Shown piece after piece: positions 1 to 6,082 of a DNA stretch of 7,126 nucleotides. The notes below the pieces were generated by a model. The model worked only from the letters and a program-made list of their open reading frames with translations, ran no database searches and was not told the origin of the DNA. Each line of letters opens with the position of its first letter. Positions within the stretch are counted from its first letter, which is position 1. This stretch comes from Candidatus Pelagibacterales bacterium (lineage in GTDB: Bacteria; Pseudomonadota; Alphaproteobacteria; TMED109), in NCBI GenBank assembly GCA_002684605.1, contig NYVM01000009.1, positions 2,768 through 9,893 of the forward strand, in the 5' to 3' direction. A program made the translations under genes and the position numbers.

Positions 1-524
1 CCTTGGATATACATTGCTAACCTTTCTAGGCCATATGTAAGCTCACCTGTTACTGGAGAACAATCAATTCCACCTACTTGCTGAAAATATGTAAATTGTG
101 ATACTTCCATGCCATTACACCAAACTTCCCATCCTAAACCCCACGCTCCAAGAGTAGGACTTTCCCAGTCATCCTCAACAAAACGAATATCATTTTTTTT
201 AGAATCAATCCCAAGGGCGCTTAAACTCTGTAAATACAAATCCTGAATATTATCTGGAGAAGGTTTAAGTATTGTTTGAAACTGATAGTAATGTTGAAGC
301 CTATTAGGATTTAAGCCATATCTTCCGTCAGTAGGCCTTCTGCATGGTTGAACATAAGCTGCTTTCCATGGTTTTTTTCCTAAAGCTTTAAGAAAAGTAG
401 CTGGGTGAAAAGTTCCTGCTCCCACTTCCATATCAATAGGTTGCAGTACAAGACAATTATTTTTTGCCCAAAATTGTTGCAATCGAAATATTATAGATTG
501 AAAAGAATTGTCCTCTAAATGCAT
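1..524 (-). CDS. glyQ: Glycyl-tRNA synthetase alpha subunit, N-terminal part (cut by window edge)
   Basis: Catalytic alpha subunit of the bacterial alpha2beta2 glycyl-tRNA synthetase, which charges tRNA-Gly with glycine in the cytoplasm. The minus-strand frame is open from an ATG at 522-524 to the left edge, giving 174 codons of a protein usually near 290-300 residues. The translation shows the family's near-invariant blocks: [11 protein letters not shown] (residues 35-45), RRPTDGRYG with [12 protein letters not shown] (62-83), [20 protein letters not shown] (116-135), [11 protein letters not shown] (144-154) and [10 protein letters not shown] (163-172). The start is supported by AGGA six bases upstream. 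It lies 8 nt after the stop of the zinc-ribbon gene, so it is almost certainly in the same operon; glyS would be expected beyond the edge. Identity is secure. Confidence 0.97.
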   Translation of the reverse strand, partial: MHLEDNSFQSIIFRLQQFWAKNNCLVLQPIDMEVGAGTFHPATFLKALGKKPWKAAYVQPCRRPTDGRYGLNPNRLQHYYQFQTILKPSPDNIQDLYLQSLSALGIDSKKNDIRFVEDDWESPTLGAWGLGWEVWCNGMEVSQFTYFQQVGGIDCSPVTGELTYGLERLAMYIQ

Positions 525-532
525 TTTAGATC

Positions 533-778
533 CTATCCTTTAGGAGGGTTACATTCAGGACACGGTGACCCTGATAAAAAATAATTATTACAAACATCAC
601 ACTTTTCTAAGTCTTGTACATTATCAGCTTTAAATTTACTTTTATTATTATCTTTGCTTTTATTAGGAGATTTATTTTGTTTTATATGTGTTCGTTTTTC
701 TATTAACTTAAACCCATACCAAACTATTAACATTATGAAACATAATAATATAATTTTTGGAAAACTAAAACCTAACAT
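533..778 (-). CDS. Small membrane-anchored zinc-ribbon protein of unknown function
   Basis: An 81-residue protein. Residues 5-23 form a hydrophobic membrane segment ([19 protein letters not shown]), followed by a basic, Asn/Lys/Ser-rich linker (27-50). The C-terminus has two cysteine pairs, CDVC (60-63) and CPEC (73-76), as in a small zinc ribbon. With a basic linker after the helix, the ribbon probably faces the cytoplasm. It starts at ATG 776-778 with GGAG five bases upstream. It sits 32 nt after the S49 peptidase stop and 8 nt before glyQ, which points to an operon. From memory, similar short TM-plus-zinc-ribbon proteins (PP0621-like) occur in proteobacteria, often beside this peptidase and glyQ, but their function is not established. 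It could be a partner of the peptidase; that is inference from position. Confidence 0.8.
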   Translation of the reverse strand: MLGFSFPKIILLCFIMLIVWYGFKLIEKRTHIKQNKSPNKSKDNNKSKFKADNVQDLEKCDVCNNYFLSGSPCPECNPPKG

Positions 779-810
779 TAAAACTCCTATACTATTTTAA
801 TCATAAATTA

Positions 811-1641
811 CTATAGTCCAAACTTCGCAAAGGCAATTCTCTCTTCGATATGCTCAATTATTCTAGAGTAGCTAGATGAAGAAAGGCCAAGCCTTTGTCC
901 TAACTTTTTTCTACCTGAAATTTCTTTAAAAACTACTTTTTCATTAAAACGCTCTCTCATTACTTGTTTTAATTCTCCAATTGAGTCAGCTAATCCAAAT
1001 TCACATGCTTTTGTTCCGGAAAATATTTTTGCTTCAAATATACCTTCCTTTTTTACTACATCTATATTTAACCTATTTCCTCTCCTAGAACTAACCCAAT
1101 CTTTAAACTGCTGATGTATTTCTTCTTGTAAATCCGTAATTACTTTTACATCATCAGAGTTTTGAGGCTGAAAAGGATCTAACATTCCTTTATTATCACC
1201 TTTAGAAAAAACCCTTCTTTCTACTCCAATTTTTTTAATAACTTCTACAAAGCCAAAACCAGCAGAGATCACGCCAATAGAGCCAACAATTGATGCCGGC
1301 ATAACAAAGATTTCATCCGCCGCACATGCTAACCAATACCCCCCTGAAGCAGCAACATCTTCAACAAAAGCAAAAACAGGAATATTATTTTTTTTAGACA
1401 GCTCTATTATTCTTTCTGCGATAAGTGCAGACTGCACAGGAGATCCTCCTGGCGAATTTATTACTAAAGCAACTCCCGCAATCTTCTTTCCAGAAAATGC
1501 TCTTTCAATCTGTTTTTCTAAGCTTTCTAAAGAGAGGTTACTTGATCCAAGAAATTTTGAGCCGCTAGCTATAACTCCATTAAGCCTCACTACATTTATA
1601 ACAGATGCTTTACTTTTAAAAAATTTAGAAACAAACCTCAT
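811..1641 (-). CDS. sppA: S49 family serine peptidase (SppA/SohB-like)
   Basis: Single-domain signal-peptide-peptidase-type protease (clan SK, ClpP fold) using a Ser-Lys dyad; such enzymes degrade leftover signal peptides or membrane proteins. The frame could open at a TTG at 1662, but the ATG at 1639-1641 has AAAGGA seven bases upstream and is chosen, giving 276 residues. In that numbering, VINSPGGSP lies at about 60-68, the nucleophile is Ser99 in AASGGYW, the GSIGV block follows at 120-124, and the general base is Lys151 in GDNKGMLDPF. The Ser-Lys spacing of 52 is the same as I recall for Bacillus SppA. I see no N-terminal signal peptide or membrane helix, as in other short alphaproteobacterial members. 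It is second in the leftward cluster, 35 nt after the methyltransferase. Whether it is functionally SppA or SohB cannot be decided from sequence. Confidence 0.9.
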   Translation of the reverse strand: MRFVSKFFKSKASVINVVRLNGVIASGSKFLGSSNLSLESLEKQIERAFSGKKIAGVALVINSPGGSPVQSALIAERIIELSKKNNIPVFAFVEDVAASGGYWLACAADEIFVMPASIVGSIGVISAGFGFVEVIKKIGVERRVFSKGDNKGMLDPFQPQNSDDVKVITDLQEEIHQQFKDWVSSRRGNRLNIDVVKKEGIFEAKIFSGTKACEFGLADSIGELKQVMRERFNEKVVFKEISGRKKLGQRLGLSSSSYSRIIEHIEERIAFAKFGL

Positions 1642-1676
1642 ATAGATATCCTTTTTCTTCAAAATAATTATTTTTA

Positions 1677-2423
1677 TTAATCTAGTTGTATATTGCTTTT
1701 ATTATTTAGTATACTATTACACTCTTCAGTATAACTTCCATCATTATTATGTAATATTAGACCTGGCAATATTTGTACACCCGAATTAGCATTTTTTCTT
1801 GCTTGCATTATCATTAACTTAGATTTAACGTTTGCTTTGGGCCATAATGGAAATATTTTCATATCCCCCCATGAACTATATAATTTGCTTAAAACTAAAT
1901 CTAAGTCTTCACTCCTAAATACAAAGTTCATATAACCTCTAGGTTTTAGTTTTTTATATGCCGCTAAAAACCATTGATTTATATTACTTTCATAACGTGC
2001 TGATGCTTTAAGATTATTATATGACTTAATAACATTATTTATCCTAAAATAAGGCGGATTCATTATTACTCTATCTAGAGTATTATTATAATTATTCAAA
2101 AATGGTTTTTTTAAAATATCATTACAAATAACCATCGTATTGTTATTATTTATTTTATTTTCTAATAAGTTTCTTTTTGCTAATTCCACTAATTCTATAT
2201 TTTTTTCTATACCTATTATATTAGAATTAGGATATTTTTTAGATAAGTAAACTAGTATTACACCCGAACCTGTGCCAAACTCCATACAATTTGAATACCT
2301 TTTAATAGAAGAACACAACAAAATTGAGTCTATACTCACCCGAAAACCTTTTTTAGGTTGGAATAAAGATATATTTCCACCCAAAATTTTATTTTTAGAT
2401 ACTTCTAATGTATTTTGAGTCAC
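1677..2423 (-). CDS. COG4123-type N6-adenine methyltransferase (tRNA1(Val) A37 methyltransferase-like)
   Basis: A 248-residue S-adenosylmethionine-dependent methyltransferase of the Rossmann type. It has the family entry GGNISLFQPKKGFRVSIDSILL at about 15-36. The SAM-binding motif I is EFGTGSG (48-54), an acidic residue E73 follows strand 2, and the catalytic NPPY is at 122-125, diagnostic of N6-adenine or glutamine-amide methyltransferases. This layout matches TrmN6/YfiC (COG4123), which methylates A37 of tRNA-Val1, but substrate specificity is inferred only from family. The start codon is GTG (2421-2423) with GGTGA just upstream; the nearby upstream ATG is out of frame and stops at once. 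It is first of the leftward cluster and divergent from ispB. The protein is unusually Asn/Lys-rich (for example INNNN at 91-95), in keeping with the AT-rich genome. Confidence 0.85.
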   Translation of the reverse strand: MTQNTLEVSKNKILGGNISLFQPKKGFRVSIDSILLCSSIKRYSNCMEFGTGSGVILVYLSKKYPNSNIIGIEKNIELVELAKRNLLENKINNNNTMVICNDILKKPFLNNYNNTLDRVIMNPPYFRINNVIKSYNNLKASARYESNINQWFLAAYKKLKPRGYMNFVFRSEDLDLVLSKLYSSWGDMKIFPLWPKANVKSKLMIMQARKNANSGVQILPGLILHNNDGSYTEECNSILNNKSNIQLD

Positions 2424-2559
2424 AAATTCACCATATATAAATATTAATATATATATTAAAGATATATATATATTTATACTTTAAATAAAATAATATTGAA
2501 TATAAAAATATTCTATATAAATGTTATAATATCAAAGATGGAATAAGAGTAATAGCACT
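2424..2559. promoter_or_regulatory. AT-rich divergent promoter region (methyltransferase / ispB)
   Basis: This 136-nt region is almost wholly A and T, with alternating AT runs at 2447-2456 and 2462-2473 that can fold back on each other. For ispB a consensus extended -10, TGT-TATAAT, lies at 2522-2530, about 30 bases before the start codon, giving a transcript start near 2537. No good -35 is present at the usual spacing, which an extended -10 can tolerate. No single promoter stands out for the leftward cluster among many AT hexamers. The ispB ribosome binding site is weak (GAGT). Confidence 0.55.
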
Positions 2560-3546
2560 ATGGACAATTCATACCAAAGCATTCAAGAAATTCAAAAAAT
2601 CTTATTTACAGATTTACAAGAAGTTAACAATATTATTATTGATAATATTGGAAATGAAGTACCTCTTATAAAGGATTTATCAAAACATATATTAGCTTCA
2701 GGAGGAAAAAGAATCCGACCAATGGTTACATTATTAAGCTCTAGGTTATTTAACTATAGCGGTAAAAATCAACTATTTTTAGCTGCTTGTGTTGAATTTA
2801 TTCATACGGCAACCTTACTTCATGATGACGTTATAGATGAAAGTAAGATAAGAAGAGGTGTAGCAACTGCTAATGATATTTTTGGAAATAAAACTAGTGT
2901 TCTAGTTGGTGATTTTTTGTTTTCTCGTGCCTTTGAATTAATGGTTCAATATGGTTCTAAACACATTTTAGAAGTCTTGTCTAAAGCTTCTTCTACAATA
3001 GCTCAAGGAGAAGTTTTGCAACTTACAACTATAAATGATTCTTCTACTAATCAAGAATTGTATATGAAAATTATTGAAAATAAAACAGCTAGTTTATTTT
3101 CCGCAGCATCAGAGATAAGTGCAATCTTATCTGAAGAAAAAGATATAATTCAAAAATCTCTTAAAACATATGGCCAAAAATTAGGAATAGCTTTTCAACT
3201 TATAGATGATGCTCTTGATTATGCAGGAACTTCTGCTCTAGATAAAAGTATTGGTGATGACTTTAGGGAAGGAAAAATGACACTTCCTGTTATTATAAGC
3301 GTAGAAAAATCAAACCTAGAAGAAAAAGCTTTTTGGAAAAAAACTATTGAAGATCTAGAGCAATCTAGTGGCGACTTAAATAAAGCAATTGAACTAATAA
3401 ATAAATACCATGGAATTAGCTCAACCCTTACTCTTGCTAAAAAATATAGTATGGAAGCTATAAAATCATTAGAAATATTTCCTCAATCAGAAGCTAAGCT
3501 AGCATTAGAATCGCTTGCATTCATAGCGGTTAATAGGAAAAAATAA
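2560..3546 (+). CDS. ispB: Long-chain polyprenyl diphosphate synthase (octaprenyl/decaprenyl type)
   Basis: All-trans prenyltransferase that adds isopentenyl diphosphate units to an allylic primer, making the long side chain of ubiquinone in the cytoplasm. The 328 residues match the family's usual length. Visible motifs are GGKRIRP (48-54, diphosphate binding), the first Asp-rich motif HDDVID (DDxxD at 89-93) followed by RRG (98-100), GD at 117-118, and the second Asp-rich motif QLIDDALDYAG (DDxxD at 216-220). K231-type lysines are not needed for the call; GDDFREGKMTLP at 232-243 is the conserved C-terminal block. The residues before the first motif (FIHTATLLHDD) have the small alanine at -5 that is typical of long-chain enzymes rather than farnesyl synthases. 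The exact chain length (C40 or C50) cannot be read. It is monocistronic and convergent with the next gene, 11 nt away. Confidence 0.93.
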   Translation: MDNSYQSIQEIQKILFTDLQEVNNIIIDNIGNEVPLIKDLSKHILASGGKRIRPMVTLLSSRLFNYSGKNQLFLAACVEFIHTATLLHDDVIDESKIRRGVATANDIFGNKTSVLVGDFLFSRAFELMVQYGSKHILEVLSKASSTIAQGEVLQLTTINDSSTNQELYMKIIENKTASLFSAASEISAILSEEKDIIQKSLKTYGQKLGIAFQLIDDALDYAGTSALDKSIGDDFREGKMTLPVIISVEKSNLEEKAFWKKTIEDLEQSSGDLNKAIELINKYHGISSTLTLAKKYSMEAIKSLEIFPQSEAKLALESLAFIAVNRKK

Positions 3547-3557
3547 TATTTGCAACT

Positions 3558-4097
3558 TTATAAGGGCTGAACTGGAAGTCTCCACCAACCTGTTAATTCA
3601 ATAGAACTTTTACCTGGAGTAAATATTTGTTCCATGTGAACTCTGGCTGTGCCAGAAACACCAGCATATTTTCCTACTCCCGACATAAAATCTATTTTAC
3701 CTTCACATCTCACATCTACAGTAGATGTTGCACCACTAGAACATTCTAATTTAGCTACTATGGTATCTCCACTCTTGTCTTTAAGCACACAGTAACCGCT
3801 AACATTTTCCATTTGTGAAAAACCACAACTAAAACCTCTGCCAGGCGCCGCATACGCTGTAACCTTGCAATCTATAAACCCACCATTTAATGAGTTTTCA
3901 GTAATAATAAAGGCTGAAAAACTAGCCATAGCAACTTTAGTATCACCAAGAGTTATTTCATTCACATCTATTTTTTCGATATATTCACCTACAAGGGATA
4001 TTTTCTCGGCATCTTCTGGAATATTAATAGTATCTGCAAAAACCAGCTGAAAATTTAAAAGTACTAAAAAAGGTATGGTAATAATAATTCTGATCAA
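3558..4097 (-). CDS. Secreted cysteine-containing beta-rich protein of unknown function
   Basis: A 179-residue protein with a clear Sec signal peptide: RIIITIPFLVLLNFQLVFA with predicted cleavage after A21 (VFA-D). The mature part is rich in short, probable beta strands and has five cysteines (77, 91, 103, 119, 131), some of which could form disulphides. The segment FMSGVGKYAGVSGTARV (137-153) resembles the G(T/V)GKYAGVSG turn repeats of small secreted beta-barrel proteins (allene-oxide-cyclase-like or DUF3224-like barrels), and the end is a WW-containing strand (GWWRLP). I do not recognise a specific family. The start is TTG at 4095-4097, the only plausible start before the signal peptide, with GGA a few bases upstream. 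The ATG at 4106-4108 is out of frame and stops after four codons. It is divergent from the hyi-like gene. Confidence 0.75.
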   Translation of the reverse strand: MIRIIITIPFLVLLNFQLVFADTINIPEDAEKISLVGEYIEKIDVNEITLGDTKVAMASFSAFIITENSLNGGFIDCKVTAYAAPGRGFSCGFSQMENVSGYCVLKDKSGDTIVAKLECSSGATSTVDVRCEGKIDFMSGVGKYAGVSGTARVHMEQIFTPGKSSIELTGWWRLPVQPL

Positions 4098-4115
4098 TTT
4101 TTTTCCATATTAATA

Positions 4116-4150
4116 TTGATGGTTATCTTAACATCTTGCATAATGCATTA
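4116..4150 (+). promoter_or_regulatory. Promoter of the hyi-sodX pair, likely giving a leaderless mRNA
   Basis: A sigma70-like promoter is readable: -35 TTGATG (4116-4121), a 17-nt spacer, and -10 CATAAT (4139-4144). The predicted transcription start is at 4150-4151, which coincides with the A of the hyi start codon. No Shine-Dalgarno sequence precedes that ATG, and an in-frame TAA lies at 4141-4143, so no upstream start is possible. The palindrome TGCAT-A-ATGCA (4137-4147) overlaps the -10 and could be an operator. All of this is read from sequence; the transcript start is inference. Confidence 0.55.
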
Positions 4151-4947
4151 TGATTAAGCTTTCTGCAAATTTGTCATTTCTATTTAATGAACTTCCCTTT
4201 GAAAAAAGATTTAATGCATCCTCTGTTTTAGGTTTTAAAGCAGTTGAATTTTTATTTCCATATGAATATAAAATAAATAGCATAAAAGAATGGTTAGAGG
4301 AGGCAAAGCAAAAACTTATACTATTTAATGCCTATCCAGGTTCATGGGAAAATGGTGAGCGAGGAATAGCATCTATTGTAGGTAGAGAAAGTGAATTTAG
4401 AGAAAAATTTGAGCTTTCAATTGAATATGCATCACAATTGAATTGTCCCTTTATACATGTCATGCCAGGAATAAATACAAAAAATAATATGCATAACAAA
4501 GCTAGAGATATCTTTAAAGAAAACCTTCACTATGCTGCAAAATCTTGTTCTAAACATAATATCACTGCTCTTATAGAACCAATAAATGATCGCGATATTC
4601 CAAACTATCATTTAAACTATGTTGATGATGCACTCGATATAATAAAAGAAATAAATCATCCCAAACTTAAACTTCAATTAGACTTATATCATGCACAAAT
4701 TATGAGTGGAGACCTAACTAATATAATAAAGAGAAGTATAAAATATACAGAACATATTCAAATCGCATCTCCTCCCTGTAGAAGTGAGCCAAGTACTGGA
4801 GAAATAAATTATAATTATATTTTTAATTTAATAAATAATTTAGATTATAATGGTTATATAGGTTGTGAATACAAACCCTTAAATCATACTAAAAACAGTT
4901 TAAAATGGGCTATTAATTTTGGTATTAATAGTGAAATAAATGATTAA
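4150..4947 (+). CDS. hyi: Hydroxypyruvate isomerase-like TIM-barrel protein
   Basis: A 265-residue AP-endonuclease-2/xylose-isomerase-like TIM barrel of the Hyi/OtnI type. Hyi interconverts hydroxypyruvate and tartronate semialdehyde in glyoxylate/glycerate metabolism; OtnI acts on 2-oxo-tetronate. Conserved blocks are SANLSFLF at the N-terminus, GFKAVEFLFPYEY (28-40), NGERG (68-72), LIEPIN (141-146), QLDLYHAQIM (176-185), HIQIA (202-206), TGEINY (216-221) and GCEYKP (238-243). The probable metal/acid-base residues E143, D178, Q204 and E240 are all present, with H181 nearby. Length fits the family. The ATG at 4150 begins exactly at the conserved N-terminus, but there is no ribosome binding site. 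Its last 8 bases overlap sodX, so the two are co-transcribed and probably translationally coupled. The Hyi versus OtnI substrate is not resolved by sequence alone. Confidence 0.87.
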   Translation: MIKLSANLSFLFNELPFEKRFNASSVLGFKAVEFLFPYEYKINSIKEWLEEAKQKLILFNAYPGSWENGERGIASIVGRESEFREKFELSIEYASQLNCPFIHVMPGINTKNNMHNKARDIFKENLHYAAKSCSKHNITALIEPINDRDIPNYHLNYVDDALDIIKEINHPKLKLQLDLYHAQIMSGDLTNIIKRSIKYTEHIQIASPPCRSEPSTGEINYNYIFNLINNLDYNGYIGCEYKPLNHTKNSLKWAINFGINSEIND

Positions 4948-5242
4948 TATTCTCAAAATAGAAGGTGCTAGTATGCAACCTGAATATAATCATAACGATT
5001 ACATAGTAGCAATAAAACCAATACTTAATATGATGATTAAAAAGAATAAGAATGTTATATTTATGCATTCATCACTAGGCTTGTTAATAAAAAAAATATC
5101 CAGTGTAAATTCACAAAAAAAAGTAATATATGTTAAAGGAAATAATAGCCTTAGCATTTCACAAGAAATGCTAGGGCCAATTAAATTTTCTCAAATTAAA
5201 GGATTTCCTTTAATTCATGTAAAGAATAAACATAAAACTTAA
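4940..5242 (+). CDS. sodX: NiSOD maturation protease (S26-type, SodX)
   Basis: A 100-residue S26 (LexA/signal-peptidase-like) serine protease expected to cut the leader from pro-NiSOD, freeing His1 for nickel. The nucleophile motif is EGASMQPEYNHNDYIV (8-23) with Ser11 in the SMxP pattern; the general base is Lys51 or Lys52 in GLLIKKI (47-53). YVKGNNSLSISQ (64-75) occupies the place of the GDNxxxSxDSR box, with Asn for Asp at position 68. There is no transmembrane segment, so it should be soluble, unlike LepB. The assignment rests on these motifs, the short length and the sodN gene only about 150 nt beyond. The start overlaps the hyi stop by 8 nt and has no strong ribosome binding site, so coupled translation is likely. 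It converges on the His-rich micro-gene with 2 nt between stop codons. Confidence 0.85.
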   Translation: MINILKIEGASMQPEYNHNDYIVAIKPILNMMIKKNKNVIFMHSSLGLLIKKISSVNSQKKVIYVKGNNSLSISQEMLGPIKFSQIKGFPLIHVKNKHKT

Positions 5243-5244
5243 AA

Positions 5245-5376
5245 TTAAATGTCTTTATTGCTTTCATGAGCATGTTCATGTTTATTCTCTTCATTGGAAG
5301 AATGGCTATTATCGTGTGCAAATGATAAGCTTATAAAAAACATAAGAATGCACGAAAACATTAAAATAATTTTCAT
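5245..5376 (-). CDS. Secreted histidine-rich micropeptide, second gene of the sodN operon
   Basis: A 43-codon gene, easily missed. Residues 1-20 are a textbook Sec signal peptide: start MKII, a hydrophobic core (LMFSCILMFFISL) and a cleavage site SFA-H. The predicted mature peptide has 23 residues, begins with His and carries five histidines (mature positions 1, 5, 13, 15, 17), including the cluster HEHAH, plus Glu/Asp residues. It has no cysteine, so it looks like a metal-binding peptide of the periplasm or exterior. The ATG (5374-5376) has AAAGGA six bases upstream. It begins 18 nt after the sodN stop on the same strand, which places it in the sodN transcript. Nickel buffering, delivery or storage is inference from context; copper or zinc are possible. 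I know of no named family for it. Confidence 0.75.
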   Translation of the reverse strand: MKIILMFSCILMFFISLSFAHDNSHSSNEENKHEHAHESNKDI

Positions 5377-5394
5377 AATACGTCCTTTACTTTA

Positions 5395-5910
5395 TTAAAA
5401 TTTTGGAAAAACAATCTCTAAATTAGGTTTACAATGGAACTTAACCCTTGAATATTCGACTTCTTTTATTTTCCAAAATATTTCTGCAAATCTATTTATT
5501 TTTTCTACCAGATCCCTGGAAGATTTTTGATCAATAGTTTGTTTACATTTAGAAGTTAATAACATGATTTCATGAACTAAATTATGTAACTCAGGATAAC
5601 TTTTAAATTGAGGCTCTTTGAAAAAATCTCCCCAAATTATTCTGATTTCATGCTTTACAATTTCAGCAGAACGATCTTTTTCACTGATCATTCTAGAGAT
5701 CTTATTATTGTAATGCATATCTCTAGCATCATCATGTTCTTTAGCTTCATGCTCTTTTAGTTCTATTATAGTATCTGTCATTCTTGCCATTGTCATTGCT
5801 GCTATTTGTGCTGGAATAGGATCATATATTCCACAAGGAATATCACAATGAGCCTTTACTCTATTAAATTTGATTAAATTATCTATTATTTTGAATGTTG
5901 AAAAAATCAT
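5395..5910 (-). CDS. sodN: Nickel superoxide dismutase precursor
   Basis: NiSOD dismutates superoxide to oxygen and hydrogen peroxide using a Ni bound by the N-terminal hook. The frame is open from 5952, but ATG 5908-5910 has AAAGG eight bases upstream and is chosen, giving 171 residues; the ATG at 5950-5952 has no ribosome binding site. A basic leader of 20 residues ends in RVKA, and the mature chain starts HCDIPCGIYDP: Ni ligands His1, Cys2, Cys6, with Asp3, Pro5 and Tyr9 also conserved. The helical-bundle core is recognisable (IIWGDFFKEPQF, SYPELHNLVHEI, AEIFWK in the mature protein at 71-82, 84-95, 122-127). Compared with the 117-residue Streptomyces enzyme, the mature 151 residues include a longer helix 1-2 region rich in His and acidic residues (about 31-48) and a C-terminal tail. 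Mature residue 17 is Ala, not the Glu of Streptomyces. Confidence 0.95.
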   Translation of the reverse strand: MIFSTFKIIDNLIKFNRVKAHCDIPCGIYDPIPAQIAAMTMARMTDTIIELKEHEAKEHDDARDMHYNNKISRMISEKDRSAEIVKHEIRIIWGDFFKEPQFKSYPELHNLVHEIMLLTSKCKQTIDQKSSRDLVEKINRFAEIFWKIKEVEYSRVKFHCKPNLEIVFPKF

Positions 5911-5952
5911 TTTACTTACCTTTTTTATAAATTTGTTAAGAATAAAAAGCAT

Positions 5953-5987
5953 AATTAATTACAGTTGCGACTGAAAGTCAATCGCAA
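5953..5987 (-). promoter_or_regulatory. sodN promoter with overlapping operator-like dyad
   Basis: On the minus strand a -35 TTGACT (5981-5976, five of six consensus bases) lies about 70 bases before the sodN start codon. The -10 at normal spacing is poor (TTAATT, 5958-5953). The -35 is bracketed by a perfect inverted repeat TTGCGA (5965-5970) and TCGCAA (5982-5987) with 11 bases between, a layout typical of repressor occlusion. An alternative inner pairing, GACT with AGTC, also exists. The half-sites recall TTGC/GCAA sites of Fur-family regulators such as Nur, but the spacing differs, so the regulator is unknown. Confidence 0.5.
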
Positions 5988-6011
5988 TTTTATAAAATAA
6001 AATTTTGTTTA

Positions 6012-6082
6012 TATAATCTATTTATAATTTTACTATTAATTAAGTATGTATTACATATAAAAAAAAAAAAGGGAGGAAATCA
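6012..6082 (+). promoter_or_regulatory. Upstream region and strong ribosome binding site of the Urate_ox_N-like gene
   Basis: Two perfect TATAAT hexamers (6012-6017 and 6023-6028) are candidate -10 elements, neither with a convincing -35. A run of twelve A (6059-6070) leads directly into a strong Shine-Dalgarno, GGGAGG (6071-6076), six bases before the ATG. This is by far the best ribosome binding site in the window and suggests high expression. The A run in the leader could also be a slippage-prone site. Confidence 0.5.

Noticed and set aside
1642..1662. A TTG start for the S49 peptidase, seven codons upstream.
   Set aside because: The ATG at 1639-1641 has AAAGGA seven bases before it; the TTG codons overlap that ribosome site.
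2440..2480. An alternating AT tract considered as a replication origin or a cruciform regulatory element.
   Set aside because: No DnaA boxes or iterons were seen, and such AT runs are expected by composition in an intergenic region of this genome.
3865..4050. A 61-codon plus-strand open frame.
   Set aside because: It lies wholly opposite the secreted protein gene, has no ribosome binding site or recognisable motif, and looks like a shadow of the real minus-strand frame.
5262..5281. A short inverted repeat around CATGAGCATGTTCATG considered as a terminator of sodX.
   Set aside because: It is explained by the His-Glu-His-Ala-His codons of the micropeptide gene; the stem is only about five base pairs and has no U tract.
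5911..5952. A 14-residue N-terminal extension of SodN from the ATG at 5950-5952.
   Set aside because: There is no ribosome binding site upstream of it, while the ATG at 5908-5910 has AAAGG at good spacing and gives a leader of normal length. The extension would also overlap the predicted promoter.
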